Positions 7,763 through 18,641 of a stretch of 64,000 bases of DNA are shown one piece after another. Source of the stretch: Acidimicrobiales bacterium (lineage in GTDB: Bacteria; Actinomycetota; Acidimicrobiia; Acidimicrobiales; JAVJTC01); NCBI GenBank assembly GCA_040219085.1, contig JAVJTC010000029.1:1-64000 (forward strand), in the 5' to 3' direction. Positions within the stretch are counted from its first letter, which is position 1. Each line of letters opens with the position of its first letter. Made by a program: the position numbers and the translations under genes. The notes below the pieces were generated by a model. The model was not told where the DNA came from and did not search any database. It worked only from the letters and a program-made list of their open reading frames with translations.

Positions 7763-10700
7763 GTGACCGACCCAGCAGCCATCGGACCCAACGCCTGGCT
7801 CGTCGACGAGATGCGGGAGCGTTTCGACGCCGACCCGGCCTCCGTCGACGGAAGCTGGCGTGCGCTGTTCACCAACGGTGAGGGGCCAGCGGCGGACGAC
7901 CCGAAGAACCCCGGCGCGTCGGCGCCGCAGCCTGTGGCGCCGACGACCGACCCGAAGAAGGACGCCTCCGCGCCGAAACCTGCGACGCCGGCCGGCGAAC
8001 CCGCCCCCAGCGCCGATTCCACCCCCGGTGAGGTGATCCGGGGCGTCGGCGCCCGGATCGTCGAGAACATGGAGGCCAGCCTCGAGATCCCCACGGCCAC
8101 CAGCTTCCGCGAGGTCCCCGCCCGGCTGCTCGAGGTCAACAGGGGCATCGTGAACGGCTACCTCGGGCGCTCCGGGGGCGGCAAGGTCTCCTACACCCAC
8201 CTCATCGGCTACGCCGTCGTGCGCGCGGTCGCCGACCACGTCCCACGGATGAACGCCGTCTTCCACCGTGACGCGGAGGGCGCACCGCGCGTCGAGCGCC
8301 CCGAACACGTCGGACTCGGCATCGCCGTGGACATCGAGAAGTCCGACGGTTCACGGTCTCTGCTCGTGCCGTGCATCCGCGACGCGGACACGCTCGACTT
8401 CGCGGAGTTCGTGGACCGCTACGAGAAGCTGATCGGCAAGGTCCGGGCCAACAAGTTGAGCCCGGACGACTTCGCCGGGACCACCGTCACGCTCACCAAC
8501 CCCGGGACGATCGGGACCTACCAGTCGGTGCCGCGCCTCATGCCCGGCCAGGGGCTCATCGTCGGCGTCGGTGCGATCAACTACCCGACCGGGTTCCAGG
8601 CGGCCGACCGCCACACGCTCGCGGAAATCGGCGTCTCCCGTGTGGTCACGCTCACCTCCACCTACGACCATCGGATCATCCAGGGGGCCGAGTCGGGCCT
8701 GTTCCTCAAGACCGTGCAGGAACTGCTCCTCGGCGACCATGACTTCTACGCCGACGCGTTCAGGGCCATCGGCGTCCCCTACGAGGCCGTCAAGTGGCGC
8801 ACCGACGTCATGCCCACCGACCGCGAAGACGGCATGCTCGAAAAGCAGGTGATGGTCAACACCCTGGTCCACATGTACCGGGTGCGGGGTCATCTGATCG
8901 CGAATCTCGACCCGCTCGGCCTCAAGGGCCGCGGCATGCACGCCGAGTTGGACCCGGCCACCTACGGACTGACCATCTGGGACCTCGAACGGGAGTTCCT
9001 CGCGACCGGCCTGTTGGACTCACCCCACGGCGACGACAAGGAACGCCACCAGCTCGCCGACATCTTGAAGATCGTGCGCGACGCCTACTGCCGCAGCATC
9101 GGCGTCGAATACATGCACATCCAGGAGTACGACGAGAAGCGCTGGATCCAACAACAGGTCGAGGGCGTCGACACGAGCCTCGAGCTCGACGAGAAGTTGC
9201 ACATCCTGGACCGCCTGAACGCCGCGGAGGCCTTCGAGAAGTTCCTCGCGGCCAAGTACGTCGGTCAGAAGCGGTTCGGTCTCGAGGGCGCCGAGAGCGC
9301 CATCCCGATCCTCGACGCGCTCCTGGGCGACGCCGCCGACGCAGGGCTCGACTCGGCGGTCATGGGTATGGCGCACCGGGGCCGTCTGAACGTGCTGGTG
9401 AACATCGTCGGCAAGTCCTTCGAGAAGCTCTTCGGCGAGTTCGAGGGACAGCTCGACGCCACGTCCATCCAGGGATCCGGCGACGTGAAGTACCACCTCG
9501 GCCAGACCGGGACGTTCCGGAGCCGCAACGACAACGAGATTCGGCTCGACCTCGCCGCCAACCCATCCCACCTCGAAGCCGTCGACCCTGTCGTGATAGG
9601 CATGGCGCGGGCCCGCCTCGATGAGCTCGACAACCCGCCGGGAGACCCCGTTCTGCCGCTGCTCGTCCACGGAGACGCCGCCTTCGCCGGCCAGGGGGTC
9701 GTGGCCGAGACACTGGCCATGTCGCAGATCCCGGGCTATCGCGTCGGGGGAACTGTGCACCTGATCGTGAACAACCAGGTCGGGTTCACGACGACGCCGG
9801 ACGCCGCGCGCTCGAGCACGTACGCGACAGACGTCGCCCGGATGGTCCAGGCGCCGATCTTCCACGTGAACGGCGACGACCCCGAGGCGTGTGTGCGGGT
9901 CGCCCATCTCGCGTTCGAGTACCGCCAGAGGTTCCGCAAGGACGTCGTCATCGACATGTGGTGCTACCGGCGCCACGGCCACAACGAGGGCGACGACCCG
10001 AGCTACACCCAGCCGCTCATGTACCGCCGGATCGAGGAGAAGCGCACGGTCCGCGAGCTCTACGTCGAGTCGCTCGTCGCGCGCGGCGACATCTCCTCAG
10101 AAGAGGAGGAGCAGGCGATGGAGTCGTTCCGCTCCCTGCTCCAGAGCAAGCTCGAGATGACCCGGGACCGCCCCGACGAACCCTCCGTCCAGCTGCGTCA
10201 ACCGAGACCCCGCGGTGTCCTCCCACCCGCGCAGACGGCGGTGTCACGCGAGGTCCTGGACCGGATCTACGCGGCCCTGGCGACGGTGCCGGACGATTTC
10301 ACGGTCCATCCCAAGCTCGCCAGGCAGTTCGAGACGCGCGACGCACGTTTCCACGACGACGAGGTGGCCGACTGGGCGATGGGCGAGGCCTTCGCGTTCG
10401 GCTCCCTGCTCCTGGACGGTGTCTCGGTGCGCGTGGCCGGCCAGGACAGCCGACGCGGCACGTTCTCGCACCGCCACTCGACCCTCGTCGACAACCGTGA
10501 CGAGACCGAATATCAGCCACTCACGGCCCTGGCCGAGCCCCCGACACGCTTCCGCATCTACGACTCGTTGCTGTCGGAGTACGCGGCCCTCGGTTTCGAG
10601 TACGGCTACACGGTGACCGACAAGAACTCACTGGTGGTGTGGGAGGCGCAGTTCGGCGATTTCGTCAACGGCGCCCAGATCATCATCGACCAGTTCATCG

Positions 10701-11395
10701 TCGCCGCCGAGGACAAGTGGAAGCAGACATCGGGCCTCGTGATGCTGCTCCCGCACGGCTACGAGGGGCAGGGGCCCGAACACTCCTCGGGCCGCATCGA
10801 GCGCTTCCTGATCCTGTGCGCCGAGGACAACATCCAGGTCGCGTACCCGTCGACCGCATCACAGCTCTTCCACGTCCTGCGCCGCCAGATGGTGCGGGAC
10901 GTCCGCAAACCGCTCGTCATGTTCACCCCGAAATCGCTGCTGCGGGCACGCTCGGCGCAGTCGCCGCTGTCGGAGTTCACCCACGGGACCTTCCGCGAGG
11001 TGCTGCCCGACCCCCATGCGCCCGAGCCCGAGACGGTCGAACGGATCGTCTTCTGCACCGGCAAGGTCGGTCACGACGCCATCAGCGAACGCGACGAATC
11101 CGGAGCCGTCGCTGCGGTCGTGCGCGTCGAGCAGCTGTACCCGTGGCCGACGGGGTCCGTCGCCGAGCAACTCGCCGAGTACCCCAACGCTCGCGAGATC
11201 GTGTGGCTGCAGGAGGAACCCGAGAACATGGGGGCCTGGAACTTCGTCAAGGGGCACCTCTACGGCCCCTACGAGGACACGCACCGGATCTGGAGGGTCA
11301 GCCGGGCCGAGTCCGGCGCGCCCGCAACCGGCTCCGCCCGTATCCACGCAGCCGAGCAGAGCGACCTGCTCAGCCGGGCCTTCGCCGCGGACTGA
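7763..11395 (+). CDS. kgd: Multifunctional 2-oxoglutarate decarboxylase/dehydrogenase E1-E2-like protein
   Basis: This 1210-residue protein is the actinobacterial fusion called Kgd, SucA or OdhA, a TCA-cycle enzyme that decarboxylates 2-oxoglutarate with ThDP. A short N-terminal helix (WLVDEMRERF) and a charged Pro/Ala linker come first. An E2-like acyltransferase domain follows (about residues 90-330), with TYDHRIIQGAESG carrying the catalytic His. The E1 part follows from about residue 355: MAHRGRLNVL, the Mg-ThDP motif GDAAFAGQG through NNQVGFTT (about 636-675), and LLPHGYEGQGPEHSS. There is no lipoyl domain, as usual for this fusion. The GTG start is supported by TACACT 7 bases upstream. 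The pentapeptide-repeat gene follows within 14 bases. Confidence 0.96.
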   Translation: MTDPAAIGPNAWLVDEMRERFDADPASVDGSWRALFTNGEGPAADDPKNPGASAPQPVAPTTDPKKDASAPKPATPAGEPAPSADSTPGEVIRGVGARIVENMEASLEIPTATSFREVPARLLEVNRGIVNGYLGRSGGGKVSYTHLIGYAVVRAVADHVPRMNAVFHRDAEGAPRVERPEHVGLGIAVDIEKSDGSRSLLVPCIRDADTLDFAEFVDRYEKLIGKVRANKLSPDDFAGTTVTLTNPGTIGTYQSVPRLMPGQGLIVGVGAINYPTGFQAADRHTLAEIGVSRVVTLTSTYDHRIIQGAESGLFLKTVQELLLGDHDFYADAFRAIGVPYEAVKWRTDVMPTDREDGMLEKQVMVNTLVHMYRVRGHLIANLDPLGLKGRGMHAELDPATYGLTIWDLEREFLATGLLDSPHGDDKERHQLADILKIVRDAYCRSIGVEYMHIQEYDEKRWIQQQVEGVDTSLELDEKLHILDRLNAAEAFEKFLAAKYVGQKRFGLEGAESAIPILDALLGDAADAGLDSAVMGMAHRGRLNVLVNIVGKSFEKLFGEFEGQLDATSIQGSGDVKYHLGQTGTFRSRNDNEIRLDLAANPSHLEAVDPVVIGMARARLDELDNPPGDPVLPLLVHGDAAFAGQGVVAETLAMSQIPGYRVGGTVHLIVNNQVGFTTTPDAARSSTYATDVARMVQAPIFHVNGDDPEACVRVAHLAFEYRQRFRKDVVIDMWCYRRHGHNEGDDPSYTQPLMYRRIEEKRTVRELYVESLVARGDISSEEEEQAMESFRSLLQSKLEMTRDRPDEPSVQLRQPRPRGVLPPAQTAVSREVLDRIYAALATVPDDFTVHPKLARQFETRDARFHDDEVADWAMGEAFAFGSLLLDGVSVRVAGQDSRRGTFSHRHSTLVDNRDETEYQPLTALAEPPTRFRIYDSLLSEYAALGFEYGYTVTDKNSLVVWEAQFGDFVNGAQIIIDQFIVAAEDKWKQTSGLVMLLPHGYEGQGPEHSSGRIERFLILCAEDNIQVAYPSTASQLFHVLRRQMVRDVRKPLVMFTPKSLLRARSAQSPLSEFTHGTFREVLPDPHAPEPETVERIVFCTGKVGHDAISERDESGAVAAVVRVEQLYPWPTGSVAEQLAEYPNAREIVWLQEEPENMGAWNFVKGHLYGPYEDTHRIWRVSRAESGAPATGSARIHAAEQSDLLSRAFAAD

Positions 11396-11408
11396 ACCGG
11401 TGCCGGTC

Positions 11409-12770
11409 GTGAACACGACACCAGCGCCCGCACACGGACGCGCCCGGCTGGTCGTCGCCGCGGCAGCGACCGCAGTCGTGTGGACGCTGGCGATCCTCGC
11501 GGTCACCACCGACGCAGTCATCGAGTGGACGGCCGACACGTGCGCGGACACCGCATGTGCGCCCGAAGCCGAGGCTTCGCTGGCCGATGCCCGCGCGACC
11601 GACCGCCTGTCCCGGGTCCTGGTGCTCGCCGCCGCCACGGCCGCCTCCGCTGTCATCGGAGGCGGCCTCGCCCGCACCGTGCGCTCGGAGCGCCGCCAGG
11701 AGGCCGAGACGCGCCGCGAGAGCGAGGCGGCTCGCCGACGGGCCCGCCGCGACTTCGACGATGCGGCCGCCACCCTTTCCGGCGTCGAACCCACGACGGC
11801 ACGGGCCCTGCTCGAACGCCTCGACCGCGCCACGGACGCCGACCCGGTCCTCGACGGCGAGTTCGGTCGGATCACCTCTGGCGTCATCCGCCACTGGGAC
11901 CGGTGCCGGCGAAGGTCCGATCCTGACGAAGCCGCCGAGTGGTGGGACACCCTCACCGAAGCCGTGGCGATGATCGCCGAGCGGGACCGCCCCACTCCGA
12001 TCGACCTCTCCGACACCGACCTCGACGGGCTACGCCTCCAACCCGGAGGTTCACTGGCCGGTGCCGTCCTGCGGGACGTGGTCCTCACCGAGGCGGGTCT
12101 CGACGAGATCGACCTCTCCGGAGCGGACCTCACCGGGGCGCGCCTGACCGGCGCCCACCTGCAGCACTCACGACTCCACGGGGCCGTGCTGGAACGGGCC
12201 GACGTCGCCGTGGCCGTACTGCGCAACGCAGACCTCATGGCGATCGCGGCGACCCGGGCGGACTTCGACAGGTCCGACCTTCGGGACTGCGATCTCTCAC
12301 TCGCGCACTGTCGCAACGCCTCGTTCCTGCGCGCCGACCTGTCGGGGGCGAACGCCTCGCACGCGGACTTCACCCGTTCGCGCCTGCACCGGGCCGACCT
12401 GACCCGAACGACGCTGACGGGCGCCACGCTGACCGAATGCGACCTCCGCGGTGCCATCCTCGTCGGCGCCGACCTGAGCGGAGCGGTACTCGTCGGTGCC
12501 GACCTCGCGGGCGCGGACCTGCGCGGCGCGGACCTGCGCGGGGCCGACCTCGGCGGTATCTGGCTCGGCGGGGCCGTCCACGACGGGACCACCCGCTGGC
12601 CCGCCGGATTCGTACCCGCCGGCTCGGCGGTCGCTGACGACCCACCGATCCCGACCGGTGTCGACGATCCCCTGCCACCGAACGAGTTCTGGGACGCGAC
12701 GTCCGCCCCGGAACCGGAGGAGAACGGCGCCGGTCTCACCACCGACGCCGACCGGGCTGAACACATCTGA
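11409..12770 (+). CDS. Membrane-anchored pentapeptide-repeat protein
   Basis: About 453 residues. Two hydrophobic segments near the N terminus (about residues 11-35 and 68-92) flank a short Cys-containing loop. A charged segment rich in Arg and Glu (RSERRQEAETRRES) suggests a coiled coil. After a helical part, residues from about 200 to 395 form pentapeptide repeats of the A(D/N)LxG type (DLSGADLTGARL, GADLAGADLRG), which fold as a right-handed beta helix. A Pro/Asp-rich tail ends the protein. Pentapeptide proteins scaffold or mimic other molecules; the role here is unknown. A GTG at 11400 is an equally possible start. It lies right after kgd and may be co-transcribed. Confidence 0.8.
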   Translation: MNTTPAPAHGRARLVVAAAATAVVWTLAILAVTTDAVIEWTADTCADTACAPEAEASLADARATDRLSRVLVLAAATAASAVIGGGLARTVRSERRQEAETRRESEAARRRARRDFDDAAATLSGVEPTTARALLERLDRATDADPVLDGEFGRITSGVIRHWDRCRRRSDPDEAAEWWDTLTEAVAMIAERDRPTPIDLSDTDLDGLRLQPGGSLAGAVLRDVVLTEAGLDEIDLSGADLTGARLTGAHLQHSRLHGAVLERADVAVAVLRNADLMAIAATRADFDRSDLRDCDLSLAHCRNASFLRADLSGANASHADFTRSRLHRADLTRTTLTGATLTECDLRGAILVGADLSGAVLVGADLAGADLRGADLRGADLGGIWLGGAVHDGTTRWPAGFVPAGSAVADDPPIPTGVDDPLPPNEFWDATSAPEPEENGAGLTTDADRAEHI

Positions 12771-12819
12771 CCTCCACCCGTCGGGTGGGACAGTGCCACC
12801 CAGATGGAAGACTGACGTC

Positions 12820-14523
<1,704 letters not shown>

Positions 14524-14525
14524 CC

Positions 14526-15956
14526 GTGGCGGCGGGTCCTGTGCGTGGACGGCGGGCGACGCCGTCGGGGCTCCACGCTGTGCGATCGACTGCGGCCCGC
14601 ACCCTCGCAGACGCCGCCGGATCGCTCTCCCGCAGGCTCGGCCGGGGCGGCGGGACCGCCTTGCCGGGACGCATCCTGTTGGCACTGTCCCCTGACGCGG
14701 TCGAAGGTCTGAGCCGTTCGCTCGCCGACGGCGCGGTGGTCGTGTCCGCGACGAACGGCAAGACGACGACGACACGCCTCATCGTCGCCGCAGCTGAGGC
14801 CGACGGGCGCGTCGTGTCGACGAACAGGGCCGGTTCCAACCTTCTGCGCGGCGTCGCCACCACGCTCCTCGCGGATCGGCGGCGCCGACCACGACCCTCG
14901 CTCGGGGTGTTCGAGGTCGACGAGGCGGCCCTGCCGTCGGTCCTCGAGAGGGTGGACGTGCGCGTGGTCGTCCTCATGAATCTGTTCCGAGACCAGCTCG
15001 ACCGGTACGGAGAACTCGAGAATCTGGTCACGCGGTGGCGGCATGCCGTCTCCTCGCTCGATCCGGGGACCCGGATCGTCGCCAACGCCGACGACCCGGC
15101 TGTGGCCACCATCGCCGCCCGTCACGATCTGGTCACGTGGTTCGGCATCGATGACCCCCGCGTCGGCCGCGACTCCCTGCCCCACGCAGCCGACGCCGTC
15201 CGGTGTCGCACCTGTGGGTCGCGGCTGGTCCACGACCTGGTCACCGTCGGACATCTCGGCCACTGGCGCTGCCCCGAAGGCCACGAACGCCGTCCCGACC
15301 CCGACGTGTCGGTCACCCGGGTGGGTCTGCACGGCGTGGAACGGGTGACCGCCACCATCGCCGTCGGGTCCGACCACGCCGAGATCGACGTCGCCCTCCC
15401 CGGCCTGCACAACGTCTACAACGTGGCGGCGGCGCTGGCGACGGCACACAGCCTCGGTATAGGCACCGACGTCGCCGCCGCGGCGATCGACGCGACGCCG
15501 GCCGCTTTCGGGCGCGCCGAGAGGATCAGCGTGGCGGACACGGACCTGGTGATCCTCCTCGCGAAGAACCCGACCGGGGCCAACGAGAACGTCCGCACCG
15601 TCGCATCGACCGACGGACCGCTCCACCTGCTCATCTCGCTCAACGACCGTACGGCGGACGGCCGCGACGTGTCGTGGATCTGGGATGTCGACTGGGAGCC
15701 GATTCTGGGCCGCGCCGCCCATGTCACCGTCACCGGAGACCGAGCCCACGACCTCGCGCTGCGGTTCCGCTACGCGGACACCCCTCCGGCGGCGGTGACG
15801 GTCGAACCGTCCGTCAGCGACGCGCTCGACAGCGCGCTCGCCCATGCCGGCCCCGGCGGGACCCTCTACGCCCTGCCCACCTACACCGCGATGTTGGACC
15901 TGCGCGCCGAACTGGTCCGTCGCGGCGTCGTCGACAACTTCTGGGCGGACCGGTGA
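14526..15956 (+). CDS. murT: Lipid II isoglutaminyl synthase, MurT subunit
   Basis: A 476-residue Mur-ligase-type protein that, with GatD, amidates the D-Glu of lipid II in peptidoglycan synthesis. ATP-binding motif SATNGKTTTT, then MNLFRDQLDRYGE, and the C-terminal NPTGANENVRT region with LLISLNDRTADGRD are characteristic. The inserted zinc ribbon has CxxC at about residues 227-230, but the second half reads RCPEGH, so the usual fourth Cys is missing and a His one position later may replace it. The GTG start lies 2 bases after the ettA stop. The gatD start overlaps its stop (GTGA). Confidence 0.93.
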   Translation: MAAGPVRGRRATPSGLHAVRSTAARTLADAAGSLSRRLGRGGGTALPGRILLALSPDAVEGLSRSLADGAVVVSATNGKTTTTRLIVAAAEADGRVVSTNRAGSNLLRGVATTLLADRRRRPRPSLGVFEVDEAALPSVLERVDVRVVVLMNLFRDQLDRYGELENLVTRWRHAVSSLDPGTRIVANADDPAVATIAARHDLVTWFGIDDPRVGRDSLPHAADAVRCRTCGSRLVHDLVTVGHLGHWRCPEGHERRPDPDVSVTRVGLHGVERVTATIAVGSDHAEIDVALPGLHNVYNVAAALATAHSLGIGTDVAAAAIDATPAAFGRAERISVADTDLVILLAKNPTGANENVRTVASTDGPLHLLISLNDRTADGRDVSWIWDVDWEPILGRAAHVTVTGDRAHDLALRFRYADTPPAAVTVEPSVSDALDSALAHAGPGGTLYALPTYTAMLDLRAELVRRGVVDNFWADR

Positions 15957-16699
15957 CGGCGACCATCCGGCTGTGCCACCTGTACCCCCGTGAGATGAAC
16001 ATCTACGCGGACCGCGGCAACATCGCCGTGTTCCGACGCCGGTCGCAGTGGCGCGACATCGCCCTCGAGGTGGTCGAGGCCGGACCCGGAGACCCGATCG
16101 ACCCGGGGGCACACGACCTCTTCTACCTCGGCGGCGGCCAGGACCGCGACCAGGCGGCGGTCGCGGAGGACCTCGTCGCGACCAAGGCGGACGCGCTCCG
16201 ATCCGCATTCGCGGACGGCGCCGTCGGGTTCTTCGTGTGTGGGGGCATCCAGCTCGCGGGCCACCGCTACGTGGCGGTCGACGGGTCGACGATGACCGGT
16301 ATCGGTGTCCTGGACCTCGAGACGCGTGCCGAACCGGATCGACTCATCGGTGACGTCGTCGCCGAAGCGACGCTGAACGGCGAGACCGAGACGGTGGTCG
16401 GCTACGAGAACCACGCCGGGCGCACCGAGCTCGGCGCGGGCGCCGAACCGTTCGCTCGGGTGATCACCGGCCACGGCAACAACGGGGCCGACGGGACCGA
16501 GGGGGCGGTCTCGGGACGGGTGCTCGGCACCTACCTCCACGGCCCGCTGCTACCCAGGAACCCGTGGCTGGCCGACACGCTGCTCGGATGGGCGCTGCAG
16601 CACGGCACGGGCGAGACCGTCCATCTCACGGCACTCGACGACGACCTGGAACAGCGGGCCCGCGAGGTCGCCCGGCGCAGGGCCGGAGTCCGCCGCTGA
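15953..16699 (+). CDS. gatD: Lipid II isoglutaminyl synthase, GatD glutamine amidotransferase subunit
   Basis: A 248-residue class I glutamine amidotransferase that supplies ammonia to MurT. It opens with IRLCHLYPREMNIYADRGN and has FYLGGGQDRDQ. The nucleophile Cys lies in VCGGIQLAG (about residue 96) and the catalytic His in YLHGPLL (about 196). The usual motif is CGGYQLLG, so Ile and Ala are small departures. The GTG overlaps the murT stop by 4 bases, which implies translational coupling. Its TGA is part of a hairpin shared with the convergent cysC stop. Confidence 0.93.
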   Translation: MTATIRLCHLYPREMNIYADRGNIAVFRRRSQWRDIALEVVEAGPGDPIDPGAHDLFYLGGGQDRDQAAVAEDLVATKADALRSAFADGAVGFFVCGGIQLAGHRYVAVDGSTMTGIGVLDLETRAEPDRLIGDVVAEATLNGETETVVGYENHAGRTELGAGAEPFARVITGHGNNGADGTEGAVSGRVLGTYLHGPLLPRNPWLADTLLGWALQHGTGETVHLTALDDDLEQRAREVARRRAGVRR

Positions 16700-16717
16700 G
16701 CGGGGTCCCACCGCTCA
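16697..16717. terminator. Bidirectional hairpin between gatD and cysC
   Basis: TGAGCGG at 16697-16703 pairs with CCGCTCA at 16711-16717 around a 7-base loop. The stem contains the stop codons of both convergent genes. There is no T run. Confidence 0.5.
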
Positions 16718-17344
16718 CGCGTCGGGTTCGGTGATTCTCCTGACGGCCTCGATGACCATCGCCACCTGGGAATCCAGGTCTCCGTCGTCGGGCGTCAACC
16801 ACAGTTCGGGGGCCTCCGGCGCCTCGTAGGGGTCGTCGATGCCGGTGAAACCGGTGATCTCGCCGGCCCGGGCCTTCGCGTAGAGGCCCTTCGGGTCCCG
16901 CCGTTCGCAGACTTCGATCGGGGTGTCGACGAAGACCTCGATGAAGTCGAGACCGGCGACCTCGTGTATCCGCCGCGCCCGACCTCGCGCATCGCGGTAC
17001 GGGCTTATGAGCGGAACCAGTGCGACGACTCCGGCATCGGCGAAGAGTCGGGCGACCTCCGAGACGCGTCGTACGTTCTCGTCTCGATCCGACGCGGTGA
17101 AGCCGAGGTCCGCATTCAGGCCGTGACGGAGGTTGTCACCATCGAGCAGGTAGGCCGGCGCACCGCTGTCGACGAGGGCGGCCTCGACGGCGACGGCAAG
17201 GGTCGACTTCCCGGACCCCGAGAGACCGGTGAACCAGACCGTGGCGCCACGATGACCGATCGAGGTCCAGCGTCCGGCCCGCGGAAACGCAGACTCGTGC
17301 CATACGACGTTGGGGCTGCGGTCCCCCGTCGACGGCCCCGTCAC
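16715..17344 (-). CDS. cysC: Adenylylsulfate (APS) kinase
   Basis: A 209-residue kinase that phosphorylates APS to PAPS in sulfate assimilation. The P-loop is GLSGSGKST, followed by LLDGDNLRHGLN and LGF, then SPYRDARGRAR, EVFVDTPIEVCE, and KGLYAKARAGEITGFTGIDDPYE, all APS-kinase hallmarks. It is a stand-alone kinase rather than a CysNC fusion. The GTG start overlaps the cysN stop by 4 bases (GTGA), so it is the last gene of a cysD-cysN-cysC operon. Confidence 0.95.
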   Translation of the reverse strand: MTGPSTGDRSPNVVWHESAFPRAGRWTSIGHRGATVWFTGLSGSGKSTLAVAVEAALVDSGAPAYLLDGDNLRHGLNADLGFTASDRDENVRRVSEVARLFADAGVVALVPLISPYRDARGRARRIHEVAGLDFIEVFVDTPIEVCERRDPKGLYAKARAGEITGFTGIDDPYEAPEAPELWLTPDDGDLDSQVAMVIEAVRRITEPDA

Positions 17345-18597
17345 GACGACGGCGGCAGGATCATCCCCGCACCCATCGTCGCGTGGGTCGTCTCGTCGAC
17401 GAGGATGAAGCTCCCGGTCAGGCGATTGCGGCGGTACTCGTCGTGGAACAGCGGTTGAGTGGTCCTCAGCCGGACACGTCCGATCTCGTTCAGCGACAGC
17501 GAATCCGCCGCTTCGTCACGGTGCAGTGTGTTGACGTCCAGGCGGTATCGCAGATCCTCGACGAGGGCTCGCGCCCAGCGGGTCGTGTGCTTGATGGCGT
17601 ACTTGGCACGGGGCCGGAGCTCGCTCTGTTCGCTCATCCAGCAGATCATCGCGTCGATGTCCTGACCGACGTGAGGCCGATTGTTCACCCGGCACAACAT
17701 GTCGCCGCGCGAGATGTCGATGTCGTCGGTGAGGCGCACGGCGACGGACATGGGCGGAAAAGCCTCGTCGATCGGGCCGTCGGGGCCGTCGATGGCGGCG
17801 ATGGTCGTCGTGAAACCGGATGGAAGCGCCACGACCTCGTCGCCCACCTTGAGGACCCCACCGGACACGCCGCCTGCGTAGCCGCGGTAGTCGTGGTGCT
17901 CGTCGCTCTGAGGGCGCAGGACGTACTGGACGGGGAAGCGGGTGTCGATGAGGTTGCGGTCCGAGGCGATGTGGACCTCCTCGAGGTGGTGCAGCAACGA
18001 CGGCCCGTCGTACCACGCCATGTTGGCGGACCGTTCCACGACGTTGTCGCCGTGCAGAGCCGACACCGGCACGACGGTGAGGTCGTTGATGTCGAGCTTC
18101 ATCGCGAAGGCCCGGAACTCCTCGCGCACCTTCTCGAACGCCGCGCGGTCGTAGTCGACGAGGTCCATCTTGTTGACGCAGAGCACGAGGTGCGGAATCC
18201 GCAGCAGCGACGACAGGAACGCGTGCCGCCGGGACTGTTCGACCACCCCGTTGCGCACGTCGACCAGCACCAGCGCGAGATCCGCCGTGGACGCCCCGGT
18301 GACCATGTTGCGGGTGTACTGAATGTGCCCCGGGGTGTCCGCGATGATGAACTTCCGGCGCGGCGTAGCGAAGTACCGGTAGGCGACGTCGATCGTGATC
18401 CCCTGCTCGCGCTCCGCCTTGAGGCCGTCGGTCAACAGGGCGAGGTTCGTGTAGTCGCTGCCCATCTGGACGCTGGTGCGCTCCACCGCGTCGAGCTGAT
18501 CCTCGAAGATCGACTTCGAGTCGAAGAGCAGCCGTCCGATCAACGTCGACTTCCCGTCGTCGACCGAACCCGCCGTCGCCAACCGCAACATCTCCAT
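17341..18597 (-). CDS. cysN: Sulfate adenylyltransferase subunit 1 (GTPase)
   Basis: A 418-residue GTPase subunit of ATP sulfurylase, which drives APS formation by CysD. G1 is GSVDDGKST, G3 is DTPGHIQYTRNM, G4 is NKMDL. The EF-Tu-like beta-barrel domains follow, with LRPQSDEHHDYRGYAGG. There is no fused CysC domain. The ATG at 18597 overlaps the stop of a nine-codon mini-frame (TGATG) and has GGAGGGG 8 bases upstream. Confidence 0.95.
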   Translation of the reverse strand: MEMLRLATAGSVDDGKSTLIGRLLFDSKSIFEDQLDAVERTSVQMGSDYTNLALLTDGLKAEREQGITIDVAYRYFATPRRKFIIADTPGHIQYTRNMVTGASTADLALVLVDVRNGVVEQSRRHAFLSSLLRIPHLVLCVNKMDLVDYDRAAFEKVREEFRAFAMKLDINDLTVVPVSALHGDNVVERSANMAWYDGPSLLHHLEEVHIASDRNLIDTRFPVQYVLRPQSDEHHDYRGYAGGVSGGVLKVGDEVVALPSGFTTTIAAIDGPDGPIDEAFPPMSVAVRLTDDIDISRGDMLCRVNNRPHVGQDIDAMICWMSEQSELRPRAKYAIKHTTRWARALVEDLRYRLDVNTLHRDEAADSLSLNEIGRVRLRTTQPLFHDEYRRNRLTGSFILVDETTHATMGAGMILPPSS

Positions 18598-18641
18598 CAG
18601 AAGTACCCCTCCGTACGCGCTGCCATCAGAAGTACCCCTCC
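18594..18641. repeat. 19-bp tandem repeat at the cysD/cysN junction
   Basis: Two identical copies of GGAGGGGTACTTCTGATGG (minus strand) lie at 18623-18641 and 18594-18612, with a period of 29 bases. Each carries a ribosome binding site, a stop codon and an overlapping ATG. Confidence 0.85.
18597..18626 (-). CDS. Nine-codon mini-frame linking cysD and cysN
   Basis: On the minus strand an ATG overlapping the cysD TGA opens MAARTEGYF and stops at a TGA that overlaps the cysN ATG. The EGYF end, with its Shine-Dalgarno-like GGAGGGG, copies the cysD end. It may act as a reinitiation relay or simply be duplicated spacer; nothing shows that it is translated. Confidence 0.35.
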   Translation of the reverse strand: MAARTEGYF

